The notes below the pieces were generated by a model. That model was not told the origin of the DNA. It saw only the letters and a program-made list of their open reading frames with translations, and ran no database searches. Positions 1 through 11,821 of a DNA stretch of 64,000 bases are shown one piece after another. The stretch covers positions 14,252,309 through 14,316,308 of the forward strand of contig OZ026524.1 in assembly GCA_964019695.1 (NCBI GenBank), in the 5' to 3' direction. A program made the translations under genes and the position numbers. How positions within the stretch are numbered: the first letter of the stretch is position 1; every line of letters starts with the position of its first letter. The DNA is from Loripinus fragilis (Eukaryota > Mollusca > Bivalvia > Lucinida > Lucinidae).

Positions 1-61
1 AGAAGGCGTGGTTGTATTCAAAAGTAACTGTATCATCTTGTTCCACAACCTCAGTCATTAT

Positions 62-263
62 TTAGTCCTTAAAACGCAAGTAAAATAACTGCATCTGAAA
101 ATGTCTATTTAACTTAAGTAGGGAGGCAAACATTGTGGAACCAGATCAAACTGCTCCTACAGGAGCAGTCTGATATGGGTTCACACTGTTTATCTATGAG
201 GCTTCAAATAGTGACGTGGACGATAAAAACATACATTTTGTGATTATGCGCTTTAAGGGTTAA
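62..263. mobile_element. MITE-A copy 1 (short TIR element)
   Basis: The ends are imperfect inverted repeats: TAGTCCTTAAAACGC on the left and TGCGCTTTAAGGGTTA on the right. The interior has an imperfect hairpin around CTGCTCCTACAGGAGCAG. A second copy with the same ends and the same internal hairpin words lies at 21349-21585. There is no coding capacity, so a non-autonomous DNA element is the natural reading; the superfamily is not determined. Confidence 0.6.
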
Positions 264-535
264 ATAAACGTTAGTTCAGTGTGTATATGGATAGGATTTT
301 CATGAAATGCACGCATGTTTGCGCGGCCCAAAAAGCTTATTAACTCTTTACCAAATTATAAATAAAACCTGATTTTCCTTCCTTAGCAGATGAAATAGCC
401 GAACCGCACCCAGATATGAATATTAAAGTTGCCGCCTTTACAGTAAGCGAGAAGTCAAGTAATATTGGGTTCATCTGAGTAAGTAAATATGTAAAAATAT
501 AGAAATTCTTGAAATTGAGTTTATCTGGCAGCTAT

Positions 536-940
536 AAGATACTGTTTAGTTGTTACAATGTCAAACATATATAACCTTAGGACGTAGAGAGTATTTTGAA
601 ACAGTATTCAAAATAGCGGTGGGGATGGTTATTTTAGCTTATTCACCCACTATTAAAGTTTTGCAGAAAAAACAAAAGCGGATATAAAGTGTGTTCACTA
701 GGTATAGTTTCAGCTGTTCCCAAATGACTGTAATACTGTTTAGTAGTTTCAACGTTCAGCATATATCCTTAGGATGTACATGTATATAGTAGTTTAATAA
801 AGGTGTCAAAATGGTGTTGGGTAGCTTTTTGGGCATTAAAACTCACTACCTAAATTCACTAACTGTTACAGTTTTGTAGGAAAAACAAAAACGGAGATAA
901 AGATTGTTCAATAGGTGGTAAGCTGTTTGATCCAAAGTAA
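536..940. repeat. Imperfect two-unit tandem duplication (about 200 bp)
   Basis: Two consecutive units share the order GATACTGTTTAGT, CTTAGGACGTA / CTTAGGATGTA, then AGTTTTGCAGAAAAAAC / AGTTTTGTAGGAAAAAC, then a GGAGATAAAG-like end. The units begin near 536 and 732. No open frame is conserved between them. Confidence 0.55.
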
Positions 941-949
941 CTATACAAA

Positions 950-1570
950 TAAAGAAGAATGCAAAGATCTGGAATCGATACAATCAAGTACCACACATGA
1001 CCCGAGACACTATATGGGAAAGTGACAAAACCACAAGTAAACATAACACACAAGAGAGCCATGAGGTCAGCCCTTTCCCAACAGATAATCACAAGGCTGC
1101 ATGGAACAGACAAGACAGTATAATAAAGACAAGAGTGAAAGATAAATAACAAAAGAGATCCATAAAAGAAACACCTTCTTAGAACGGTCATTAAAATCTC
1201 TGAATGGCTTAAACATGTTTAGCGGCACCAATCTCACCTTTAATTCTGATGTAGATCAATTCACATAGATTTTCGGTTCGCATAAAAGTTCCTTAACATA
1301 TCCATGCATCATCTTCTTGTTTATGACAAATCGAGGCATAAAAAGGAGGTTAAAAAGAAATACGGACTCAGCAGTACATACAACTGAATACCAGAGCAAA
1401 ACAACTGAATAAGTTAAACCCCAGTGGGCCTGACCAAAGACAAGACATCAAGCCTCAGCCCTCTTAGCTACAGATAGGTATTTTAAGTAGGAAGTGTCAG
1501 GGAGTTTGAGGTCAGACCCGCCGGTGTGGAATTAAACAGTAAAGAAAACTTATCAACAGTGATTGGTTTG
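950..1570 (-). mobile_element. PLE-1 retroelement 3'-end fragment
   Basis: Read on the minus strand, this is a diverged copy of the 3' untranslated tail of PLE-1 (intact copy at 8083-8607). It starts at GCAAAGATCTGGAATCGATAC and includes the marker word GGTCAGCCCTTTCCC. It extends into the last codons of the retroelement protein near 1500-1565. It ends sharply at the 3' terminus and is truncated at the 5' side, as expected of a target-primed retroposition product. Confidence 0.7.
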
Positions 1571-2014
1571 ACCATCATGTATGCAATCTATCACCATGAA
1601 TTAATGTTATAACCAATCTTTCTATATTGAGAACGGAAATTGAGTGTACACGCAGCCCCTGTATTAGACTAATAAGAGCATTAAATGACTATGCAGGGAG
1701 ACGTCTTGGGCCACCACACAAGTCTGCCTATTCACAGTTTTCCTTGTGGACAGAAAAAAATAAAGTTGTAATCTATGGTCACTCCAATTTTCCCAATGTT
1801 CATGTATGTAGGAGTTTTATCGCTACCCCTAAAACGTTAGAAGTTGTAGTTTTCTTTTATGATTACAGAATACCTGCAAAATTGTTAATGCATATCTTGC
1901 TAGGATTGAAAGCCAACCGGAAAATGAATTTCTGACAAATGAAGCGAAAGAATTTGGAGGTAATTATTTTTCCTTTTCATCTTTTTAGATGAATGTGTAT
2001 AAATTGGAATGAGG
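1571..2014. other. Unassigned spacer
   Basis: A plus-strand open frame of 102 codons (1627-1935) has no recognised domain and no visible splice or promoter context. It lies between retroelement pieces and I do not call it a gene. Confidence 0.4.
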
Positions 2015-3931
2015 TTTAAATGATATAGATATAGATTCCAATACCCCTGCCTCCTGAGATTGTCAAAATCTTAATTATTTATATCCCTCTGCAGTGCATG
2101 CTATTACAGGTAATCTAAATGTCATTCCTCACGCTAGATTCGCAATATTATTTCTAAAGGTCATAATATAGATTTCCCTCTAATATTGATTTCTCTAAAT
2201 GTCGTAGAGAGATCGCCACTTCTTTAAATGACTTTAGTAATCGTTGGTGCAAACGGGAAAATATTGAACCTAATGCTTTGAAGGGAAAGAAGATTAACAT
2301 TTTTAAAATTATTGATACTCGTATTTCAATTTACTCTCCTAATACACATCTTTTACCCCCTAAACCTAAATCTTATTTTCATCATCTTAAACGAGGTATC
2401 CAGGATTTTTATAGGAACTATGTTTTGATTCCAGCAGATAAAACTGCTAACAATGTTGTAGTTGTTTGAGGATTGTATTATGTTGATACTCTTAAGCGTG
2501 AGCTTGTTGACATGAATGCCTATAAACTTCAACCTTCTTTAAGTGAGAGGGTGATTGTCGATGGGCATGGTTGTCATACAGCCCTGAATAAAGCCAATAC
2601 CTCTGATACCGAAGCTTTGATTTTGAAATTGTCAATTTCCCATTTTTAGATGGTGATGTTCCTCGTTCTACATCATATGAAGTCTATATCTCTCAACTCA
2701 TTCGTTTCGCTAGAGCATCTAGCTATGTTGCTGACTTCAACACTCGCAATAAATTGTTAACTCAGAAACTTCTTAAACAAGGCTATCGGTATCATAAACT
2801 TCGCAAAACATTTTCAAAATTTCATAGACGATACTTTGATTTGATTTCTAAATTCCAAAGTGGACTCAGATCTCTCTTGCGCCTGGGACTTTCGGAACCT
2901 GATTTCTATGGTGACTTGGTGTATAAATTGGAGACGATCTTTGGCTCTAATAATTTTTCAGCGCAGTTCATTAAAATAATTTCCCATTATAAAAAGATTG
3001 GCTGTAACATTAATGTATTGCAACAGACTGCATGCTGGACCCACTGTGGCTCAACTTGAGGTTTTCTTTAGCTCTGACTATCTGTGAGTCATGAGCCTTT
3101 TTTCTTTGTTTCATTATGGTGTGTTAATTTAATTAGAGTGCTTCTCCATGATAATACATTGCATTAGTTAGATGGCTTCCTTGCGAGCTGAACATTTCTT
3201 GTACTTCAACAACAGCAGAATCTAGGGCGAAGATTTGGTACCAGTAAAATGCATTTAAGCCCCCCAGTGGCTTAGGCTGCTGTCCGTTCTAAGGCGGTGT
3301 TTCTGTTGTTGTTGACTTTTTGTTTATTGTTACTTCCATTGTGGGAGTCTGTAACTGTTCTGTGTTTAGTTGTATTTTACTTTATGTCCATTCTAGTATT
3401 GCAATCATCTTGATGGGGAAGAGAGAGCTGGTTGCTTTACTTAATTTGTCTTCCTTGTGTCTCGTGGTGGTTGAGCGGCTCTTCCTTGCGGTGCCATGGG
3501 GTTGTCTGCGGTTTGTGATTGTAGTATTTCCTGATCATACTCACTTACTATTCTTGGTAGTCAACTCAATCAAGGTTGGCAACTTTGCTGTCCTCTTTCA
3601 TTGCACACCGGTGGGTCGGACTTCAGACTCTATGATGGTTCCGACTTAAAGACTTATCTATTGGTGAGATGGTAGGGGCCTGATGCTTTGGCTGTTTGGC
3701 GGGCCCACCAGGGTTACCTGTTGGATTTCTTTTGCTCTGGTATTCAGTTTTATTTACTGTTGCAAGGCGGTACTGTTTATATGTGCTTTGTGGTCACCTG
3801 CTGGGAAAGGGCTGACCTCTTGGCTCTTGTTTGTGGTGTCTAACTGTGAGTTTGTCACTTTCCCATTGGTATCCTGGGTCATGTGTGTACTTGATTGAAT
3901 CGATTACTGATCATTACACCCTTACTTACTT
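2015..3931 (+). mobile_element. PLE-1 copy A, deleted and interrupted Penelope-like element
   Basis: This copy parallels copy B from about 5490 onward. It carries the linker before the reverse transcriptase (2278-2470), stops at a TGA in the frame after NNVVVV, and then continues to the HGCHT motif. Near 2580 it jumps directly to the C-terminal portion (SDTEA...LILKLSISHF), so the RT core with the catalytic YxDD is deleted. The C-terminal region (2754-3034) is open. It is then split by an insertion of PLE-2 tail DNA at 3038-3556, after which the final codons (GNFAVLFHC, then VGRTSDSMMVPT and a stop at about 3649) resume. The 3' UTR follows, with an internal deletion, to the ACCCTTACTTACTTT end. 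The copy is certainly non-functional. Confidence 0.75.
3038..3556 (+). mobile_element. PLE-2 3'-tail insertion inside PLE-1 copy A
   Basis: The block starts at CCCACTGTGGCTCAACTTGAGG and ends at TCATACTCACTTACTATTCTT. It matches the reverse complement of the PLE-2 3' UTR at 62190-62700. It interrupts PLE-1 coding sequence after the LQQTAC motif, and coding resumes at about 3557. It is a 5'-truncated retroposed tail. Confidence 0.75.
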
Positions 3932-4237
3932 TGATTATCAGAGTTGTTTTGTCTTTGTTGCTAGGCGGTCCTAAAACGTCTACCCACACTTTTATTTATT
4001 GCTACTATTATTCCAATCCTCAGGGTTGTGTGTACATTCTCCTTCCATTATTCCTTACCCTGGCTATCCTCTATGTCTTGTACCGCATTTAAGATCACTA
4101 GATGACCGTTGTATAACTTCTGCGTTCTATATACCTGTAGTCTTGTATTAGTCTTTTGGATAATCGTTTGCATTTTTATGCCTTCCTTTGCTTTTAAGGA
4201 CTTATATTAATACTGGCTTGTCATTTTCAAGACTGGT

Positions 4238-5050
4238 GTGTCGATTGCTTGTCTTGGGATGGTATTTACCCACACAACTTTTATGATAAGAACGAAATTA
4301 AAAAAATTACATTTATCTCCCATTAGTTTACATTCAGCGTCCTCTGTTCATATTCCTACTTTAGTTAACAATTTTTGGGATATGCTTCCTACCATAATGT
4401 TATCTCCTCTTGGGTCACCTATTATCAGGAAATATACTAAACCATTTAATGCATTCAAAAGACGCGGAATGTATCCTAATGTTTCTAAGTGCAATGCCAT
4501 GAGGTGTGTCTTTTGCACACATTTATGTACTAAAACTACCATTACATCATCTGTAAATGGTAGGCAATTTTCCATAATCAATAATAATGATATGTACTGA
4601 ACTTCATCTGATCTGATTTAAGTTATAACTTGAACTGAAATTAATTTTAGAATGCAATATGTTGGACAAACTGGCAGATCCCTTATGAATAGGTTTTGTG
4701 AGTATTTTTGTAAAATGAAAAAAGCCTAAAAAATTTGACACATGTCTTTATCGCCATTTCAAAAGTAATGGTCATTCACCTAGTAAAATTGTAATTCAGC
4801 CGTTTGAAAAAAATATATATGATCCAAATTCATCAACTAGATTAAAAAATATAGAGACATGAAATTGAACTTAAATGGATTTAATTTTTGCAATCACATT
4901 TTCCTTTAGGCTTTGATGATAATATATACCATGAGGCTAACATTTCTAAAATGCCAGAATTTGATGTTTATTCTGTTTTTGGAATGTAAAAAAACGTAAA
5001 AGTAGATCTCATGGTAAACGTAAAAATGGCAATATTAAGCGCAACATTTG
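4238..5050 (+). pseudogene. GIY-YIG endonuclease domain remnant of PLE-1
   Basis: An open stretch (4238-4600) ends with a Cys/His cluster (KCNAMRCVFCTHLC), a plausible zinc-binding knuckle. Across stops and small frameshifts the frame then reads SDLIYVITCTE and YVGQTGRSLMNRF (about 4600-4700). This is the two-strand GIY...YxGxT core of GIY-YIG nucleases, with the catalytic Arg in the following helix. Further words are recognisable downstream (RHFKSNGHSPSKI-like, PLGFDDNIYHEANIS-like, then a Lys/Arg-rich KRKSRSHGKRKNG-like tail near 5000). The domain would nick target DNA during PLE retrotransposition. It lies upstream of the RT in the same orientation and continues into the linker, so it is not simply the end of a neighbouring copy. 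Confidence 0.65.
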
Positions 5051-5499
5051 TACTGATAAATGCTTAAATACTTCTCTAAAGGATCTTTCTATGGCTTTAA
5101 CTAATTATGGTCTGCATGGCCTTTTTTCATTTTTAAGTTCCTTGCCTTTCTCAGTTTTACATAATTTAGAGTTAGATGCTAATAAACTTTAGAATAGAGC
5201 AAACAAATAATATAAAGCAGCACTTCTTACAAGGTGTTTTGCTCAACATTTCCTTAGTCCTTATATCAATTCTGAGGTCAACCATAAACGACATTTTGTC
5301 AAAATTCCATTTATTAACAAAGGTATTGAGTTTATTGATTTACATAGTATCTTCAAGGATAATTTAGTGATTTAATCTATTCCATATTACTTAAATATTC
5401 TGAAACTTCTATCATTTGTTATAAATATAACAAACCAATTAGGTATACTATATATTTAACCTTAATGAAATTGTAACTGATGTAGATATTGTTTTTTAA

Positions 5500-6430
5500 T
5501 ACTCCTAACCCTGAGATTGTCAATTTTTATTATTTATATCCCTCTGCAGGGCATGTTATTACAGGTAATCTAAATGTCATTCCTGGCGCTAAAGTTCGCA
5601 ATATCATTTCTAAAGGTCCTAATTATAAATCCCCCTCTAATATTGATTTCCCTTAATGTCGTAGAGAGATCGCTGCTTCTTTAAATGACTTTAGTAATCG
5701 TCAGTGCAAATGGGAAAATGTTTAACCTGATGCCTTGAAGGAATGGAAGATTAACATTTTTAAAATTATTGATACTCGTATTTCATTTTACTCTCATAAT
5801 ACACATCTTTTACCCCCTAAACCTAAATCTTCTTTTCGTCATCTTAAACGAGGTATCCAGGATTCTCAAAGGAACTATGTTTTGGTTCCAGCAGATAAAG
5901 CTGCTAACAATGTTGTAGTTGTTTGAGGATTGTATTATATTGATACTCTTAAGCGTGAGCTTATTGACGTTAATGCCTATAAACTGCAGTCTTCTTTAAG
6001 TGAGAGGGTGATTGTCGATGGGCATGGTTGTCATACAGGCCTCCATTTCGGTGTCAAAGCTACAGAAAATCAAGACAAAGTTCCTACGTTGTACTGGTTA
6101 CCTAAACTCCATAAGCCCTATAAAGCAAAATTTATTGCTAATTCTAGTTCTTGTAAGACAACAGATCTTTATAAATTGTTAACCTAGTGTCTTACAGCTT
6201 TTAAAATATGTTATCAAGTATTGTGAAAAGGTATATGAGAGATCCGGTAAAAACATATTTTGGTCTATTAAAATTCAGGTGAAATTTTAGATAAACTTAA
6301 AGCTAGAGATTTCAATGCGACCAGTTTGTCTACTTATGATTTTTTCAGGTACCCTTTATACTACTTTACCTCATAATTTAATTAAAGATAAACGTAGAGA
6401 TCTTATTGAAAGAACCTTTTAGATAGAAGG
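5500..6430 (+). pseudogene. Reverse transcriptase N-terminal half of PLE-1
   Basis: Conserved pieces in order: GHVITGNLNVIPG at about 5540, the ALKEWKINIFKIIDTRIS block at 5735, NNVVVV followed by a TGA at 5924, HGCHTG at about 6020, and then PTLYWLPKLHKPYKAKFIAN at about 6080-6135. The last is the YxLPKxHK motif typical of Penelope-like RTs. A further RT block (STYDF...TLYTTLPHNLI) follows at about 6330-6390. Stops at 5924-5926 and 6187 and several frame changes inactivate it. The 5924 stop is shared with copy A (2467-2469), so it predates the duplication or was inherited from a common defective source. Confidence 0.7.
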
Positions 6431-6503
6431 GTCTCATTACCTTGCATGTAATGACAGAAATGCATTTTTACTTCATTTTCTGTTTCTAAAAATTGCATTA
6501 TGC

Positions 6504-7303
6504 GTTCAGTGCTATAGTGTTCTATTTTTCATACAGCTTATTATTTGGTTTATGGAGTCAATTTGTATATTATTCTGAATATAAATGATTATTTGTACCT
6601 AAAAGTAGCAGATTTAGTCATGGTATTGGCATTACTGCAAGAAACCGCCCAGATTAGGCTATTACAATTTGTGTAAGGGAGGTAATCTGTTTCTGTCCAT
6701 GGGTCAATTTGTATAATATTTTAGACTGATCTGGTTATTAGGAAATAAAAATAGGAGATATGGCATAACTTTGTCATTATACCAACAAATTGCTTCAATT
6801 TAAGCAGTTTAAATATGCCTAAGGGAGGTTGTCCGTTTCTACAGCTTATTATTATGTCAATGGAGTATATTTGTATAATAATTTTGACTGTACTGATTAT
6901 TTAGAACCTAAACTAGCAGATATAGCCATTAGTTTGTCATTACACGGACAAACCACTCCAATTTTGGACATTAAAATTTATCTAAGGGAGGTAACTACGA
7001 AGTTTACCAATTTTTCGAAGGGAAGTGACTTTTTGGCAGATAGAACAGTATAAAAATGAACTCACTCATTCACGTGACATTAATCACCATCGGTCATTGG
7101 ATTGTCAATCACTTAGAAAACTATAGCACTGAACGAAATTGGCTTTGTGTAGAGATAACAGTAAAGCACAGCGAATTTAAGCTTACTGAGAGGAGATAGG
7201 CAAATGAAATCATTACCAGTAGATAGAATATTTGATCCCATTTCCAACGGTATGCATAACTCAATTTTGACCAAAATGTCACTTAGAACACTATAGCACT
7301 GAA
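6504..7303. mobile_element. TIR insertion splitting the PLE-1 reverse transcriptase
   Basis: The left end GTTCAGTGCTATAGTGTTCT (6504-6523) is the inverted complement of AGAACACTATAGCACTGAA (7285-7303). A further right-end-like copy lies at 7115-7133. RT coding breaks off before the left end and resumes just after the right end at RDFMASLSDA. The interior has three imperfect units of about 170-180 bp, marked by (T)AAGGGAGGTAA and by GCTTATTAT...GGAGT(C/A). There is no transposase, so this is a non-autonomous, possibly compound element. Confidence 0.6.
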
Positions 7304-8083
7304 ACGACGACTTCATGGCGTCTCTTTCTGATGCTAATCAGGCTGATATTATTACTGCGTTTAACACTACATCCATATATTTGGACGATCTTTTAAACAT
7401 TTATAATGTTTATTTTGACAATATGGTAAGTCGAATTTACCCGTCAGAGCTCAAACTTAATAAAGTCAATACCTCTGATACCGAAGCTGCATTTATAGAC
7501 TTGCATTTGTCTATTCTAATGATATTGTTTCTACCAAAACTTATGATTAACGTGACGGCTTTGATTTTGAAATTGTCAATTTCCCATTTTTAGATGGTGA
7601 TGTTCCTCGCTCTACCTCCTATGCAGTCTATATCTCTCAACTCAGTCGTTTGGCTAGAGCATCTAGCTATGTTGCTGAATTCAATACTGGCGATTAATTC
7701 TTAACTCAGAAACTTCTTAAACAAGGCTATCAGTATCACAAACTTCGCAAAACCTTTTCTTAATTTTATAGACAATACAATGATTTGATTTCTAAATTCC
7801 AAATTGGACTTAAATCTCTCTTGCGCCAAGGACTTTCGGAACCTAATTTCTATGGTGACTTGGTGTATAAATTGAAGAATATTGTTGGCTCTTATAATTT
7901 TTCAGCGCAGTTCATTAGAATAATTTCCCATTATAAAAAGATTGACTATAACACTAATGTATTGCAACAGACTGCATGCATGTTGGTCAACCTATCAAGG
8001 TTGGCAACTTTGCTTTTTAATTGCGCGCCTGTGGGTCGGACTTCAGACTCTATGATGGTTCATACTAAAAGACTTGTCTATTG
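7304..8083 (+). pseudogene. Reverse transcriptase YLDD and C-terminal half of PLE-1
   Basis: The frame from 7315 reads SLSDANQADI and reaches YLDDLLNI at about 7378-7401, the RT catalytic YxDD box with both aspartates present. VNTSDTEAAFIDLHLSI follows, then a frameshift. The C-terminal region (7785-8083) carries GLKSLLRQGLSEPNFYGDLVY and ends VGRTSDSMMV. A stop near 7695 and frame changes show inactivity. The equivalent ends of PLE-2 copies lie at 59868-60158 and 62897-63160 on the minus strand. Confidence 0.7.
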
Positions 8084-8609
8084 ATGAGATGGTAGGGGCC
8101 TGATGCTTTGGCTTTTTGTCAGGCCCGCGGGGGTTTACCTGTTGGATTTATTTTGCAATGGTATTCAATTTTATTTACTGTTGAGTCCATATCTTTGCTT
8201 TATCTCATTGTGATATCTTGATTTAGGAGATGATGAATTGATAAGTTAGGGGTCTTTCATGCAAACCTAATATCTATGTGTCTTGATCCACATCTAAATT
8301 AAGGGTGATGTTGGTGCTGTTAAACCGGTTATAGCCCTCCAGTAAAATATTTTACTGACCGTTCCAAGACGGTACTTCTTTTTTGGAATTTTTAGGGTTT
8401 TTTCTGTCTTATGTTTGCTATGTCTTTGTGCGCGTCTGTTTATATGTGCTTTGTGGTCACCTGCTGGGAAAGGGCTGACCTCTTGACTCTCGTTTGTGGT
8501 GTCTAACTGTGAGTTTGTCACTTTCCCATTGTTATCCTGGGTCAGGTGTGGTACTTGATTGTATCGATTCCTGATCTTTGCACCCTTACTTACTTTAAAC
8601 TTGCCTACA

Positions 8610-10130
8610 TGATGATAAAAATGAAAAAAAAGTTCAAACTAGTTTCCATAGGTTGATATTTATGACACTTTTCTTATATATTAGCATGGGTTGCATGACG
8701 TTGACATGATTTGCTGTTTCATCTCCTAACAGGTAAATTTAAGACGATTAAATGAATTTCATCAACAGTTTTGGTTTGTTTGTTCATTTTCTTTGCTTGA
8801 ATAAACAAAATATTTTATGATTTATTCTCCATTCAGAGAATGTATAAACATTTTAAATGCAAAATACTACGTTAAATATACTCCTTAAAATAACTAAAGG
8901 ACCAAGATTTTAGAACGTGAGTATAATTAGCTCAAACATTTAAATTCTGTACAACTTGGCCCAAATCTTTCTATTCTTTATGCCCATAAATCGAGAATCG
9001 TTATTAATGATTCCCGTGCCTAATTCTAACATAACTGTGTCTTAAATGCACATACCCTCAAAACTCCACTTTCAAAAGGCAGTGGGAGGGGTAAAGAAAT
9101 CCTTCTGTAGTCATTCGAGTAGAATAAAAGTGACATCAAATTAAACTTTGTTTTAAACAGTTCAGCTTACATGCAAAAAATCTTCAAACCGTTTCAATAC
9201 ACTGGGAAGCAAGCATGTTCATCTCTGACAATGGAGTTTTGACATTGTTTTGTTTTCTGAAAACAACGTGTGTACTTGGCCAATAAGAACCAGATTTTCA
9301 ATCGTCATTTTTTCCTTTGAGCGTTAGAAAGATGTCCCGATGAATCGTTTAAAGACAAACACCAAAAACCAGTGGTCTGAATCCATCGTCTGGCCATTAC
9401 GCCACAGCCAAAAGGGGCAATTTTCCCTCAAAGGAAGAGGTGAGCGGTATTGATGGGATGAAAACACAATAAAATCATGCAAAACCAAAGATTTCAACAT
9501 CTTAAAACACTTTTCATTCATTTTATGCAGTTCTGTGATCCATGCATAACACACACAAAATGACATTCCAATACATTTAGGTCAAGTTTTAAAATGACAA
9601 AAAAACCTTGTTATTAGCATTTTCTACCACGTTCTTTTTGCTGTTTCACTGGAAAATAAGGCGTCAAAGATGTCCAAAAAATTTAGGCTAGATCGTAAGA
9701 TTGATTTTTAAAATACGTTCTACACAAAATGCATCAATGTTATAATTGATAGTATTGGTCCTCCAATTATTTTGAGGAGTATGTTTTAAAATACAGGTAA
9801 TTAATCTTGTGTGAAAGTCCTAAGATTTAACATGTCTTATTATTTTTTCATATTATTTTCCTTCGAGAATATTTGTTTCTGACATAATTCAGAATACCAC
9901 TTAAGCCAGTGCTAGGGGCGTGATAATCTTTGCACTTTCCATTAGTTCTCACGAACAGACTCAATACAACCGAGTCTGCTGTTTTTTTTTAATTGTCGGT
10001 TCTCTTCACCTCTGAAGGATCCGTTTTTCCAGATTATTCAACAATACAAATCTAGTTACAAAAGTGAAAGTATAAAATTTACAATTGCAGTTGAAAGTTA
10101 TATAACATCCAATATCGGTAGACATAAGGA
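8610..10130. other. Gene-poor spacer
   Basis: Mostly AT-rich DNA with no recognised protein, RNA or repeat boundary. The 80-codon minus frame at 9324-9566 has no domain signature and no splice context. Confidence 0.4.
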
Positions 10131-10131
10131 T

Positions 10132-10830
10132 TTATTATATAAGCTATAAATAAATATATTTTCATTGACACAGATGCATATCCACTTTGAGTCAATACAA
10201 CTACATGTTGTATAGGCGTGGGGTTTTCCCATTTAATACTAGTTTCTAAAAGTAAACGTCTAGAACAGGTGTGCTTTCAGCATGAAAATTGGATGCAATT
10301 CAGTGAGGGATATCAGCACGAAATATACAGATTTGGTGTTTCATCATATACATGTATTTCAAGTATCTGCTGTTGAATAAAAGCAGAATCCTTAATGCAC
10401 TAGTGAAATCTTCCTTGTGAATCGTTGCAATAAACATGGAATGGTCCATTGTACAATTCAAGGGGTCAGAGGTTACCATTTCTAAATAAAATTGTAGTTT
10501 TTTTCTCTGAAGATCATTTTTGTCTTAGCAAACAGTGTAGACCCTGATAAAATGCAACATGCATTGATTCCTCTTTAAACTGAATAAAATGAGTTATAAT
10601 CATGTAAATAAAGAAATTCGAGACTGCCCAAGTCATAGTCCATGGCCAAGATTTCGTTGTTGTTGTGGCTTTTTTGTTTAAAAAAATACAATGTATATAA
10701 TAAAACAATTGTTGACTATTGAGTCATTTGACATGATGTGATGTTGACCTCGCTCCGTCTCGGTCAGTATTGGTGATCTGAAGTCAACATCACATTATAT
10801 CCAATCCCTCAATAGTCAATAATTGTATAT
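10132..10830 (-). repeat. Repeat family F copy 1 (element with terminal palindrome)
   Basis: Read on the minus strand, this is colinear with the two copies at 30866-31635 and 31636-32550. It begins with a palindrome (10706-10830; arms start ACAATTGTTGACTATTGAG). The block CCAAGATTTCGTTGTTGTTG and a TGTCTTAGCAAACAGTGTAGACCC-type segment follow, and it ends near ATAAGCTATAAATA. No coding capacity. Confidence 0.65.
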
Positions 10831-11171
10831 TATCTACCCTTAAATGTGCTAATCACCTCGGCCTTGCAGCCTCTGTGAGTATAACCTTTTCAGGTAGATA
10901 AATCCTGACGTCTACCTCATTGCTGTTAATTATTGTATATTAAATGAGAAAACCAAGTTCTTGCTTAATTTAATAGATACAAGGATAATGGAGATTATCA
11001 CATTCTTTCTGTCATGATATATTTGGATGCTAAGAAGTGAAAAAACGTGTTTCTCATTACAAGCAAAATGAAAAGAGCCCTGTCTATTAAAACTGTTCAA
11101 TTTATTCACTCATAGTTTCTTTGGTTAGATTATAATGCAATGTAATATATAGGCTGTACTACAATAATCAT

Positions 11172-11490
11172 ATGACGTCGCGTCTGGGAGTGACATAACG
11201 CCATGCAATAAAATCGATAAACCAGTAGTGGTTAACATATTTTCGGGAAACGCTATGACGTCCATAATGACAGAATTATAACGTTTTTACAGCAGAAATA
11301 AGATTTCAAAGTAGTCTTAATGCAATATGCTAAAGAGAATATAACATTCATGCTCATGTTTTATGGTATTTATTTAAATCGTTGCGAAAAAGAGAAAAAA
11401 AAATGCTTGGCAAGCCTCACATTTTATCTCTTTCGCCCAGCTCGTTTAATAAATTCAATAAAACATGAGCACTCATGTAACATCCTCTAC
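11172..11490. repeat. Foldback element fragment related to 27715-28197
   Basis: The left end GACGTCGCGTCTGGGAGTGA is the same terminal word as in the large foldback at 27715-28197. The middle AATCGTTGCGAAAAA and later CTCGTTTAATAAATTCAAT match its centre. The right terminus is lost. Confidence 0.6.
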
Positions 11491-11613
11491 ATGTAATATA
11501 ATGACTGTACAACATTTTATCAATGGTATGTAGCCCCATAAAGTTGAATACAGTGTTCAAGATGGCACATTGTAATAATCAAGGGGGTTACAGGTTATGA
11601 TTTCCAAAACACT

Positions 11614-11821
11614 TACAGTAAAACCTGTTTTAAGCGGCCACTCAAAAAGACAACAAATTGGTATTCAATGCCAATTATCGCTTAATAAAGGTCAAACGTA
11701 TTACAGAATGCTCCAATGGGAGCATTCTACAAAACTATCGACCTTCATTAGGCTATCATTTGTCATTAAGATCTTTGTTTTGTCTATTTTTGAGTGGTGG
11801 CTTAAGACAAGTTTTACTGTA
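11614..11821. mobile_element. MITE-B copy 1 (208 bp, TIRs of about 30 bp)
   Basis: The left end TACAGTAAAACCTGTTTTAAG and the right end CTTAAGACAAGTTTTACTGTA are imperfect inverted repeats that extend into GGCCACTCAAAAA / TTTTTGAGTGGTGG. A left-truncated relative lies at 19512-19649. Confidence 0.7.

Larger units (their letters stand above)
3932..8607 (+). mobile_element. PLE-1 copy B, long Penelope-like retroelement with upstream GIY-YIG
   Basis: This is the longest retroelement in the window. From 5' to 3' it has a Cys-rich segment and GIY-YIG endonuclease remnant (4238-5050), a linker (about 5100-5900), RT motifs (5930-6430), a TIR-bearing insertion (6504-7303), the RT YLDD motif and C-terminal region (7315-8083), and a 3' UTR ending CACCCTTACTTACTTT. 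Many stops and frameshifts show that it is dead. Canonical Penelope elements carry GIY-YIG at the C-terminus. An N-terminal GIY-YIG is known for the permuted Chlamys/Naiad-type PLEs, the latter common in invertebrates. Assignment to that clade is inference from domain order. Confidence 0.7.

Noticed and set aside
3320..3649. 109-codon hydrophobic open frame
   Set aside because: It runs through the PLE-2 tail and then PLE-1 terminal codons; similar frames appear wherever that tail occurs (32129-32410, 62179-62424).
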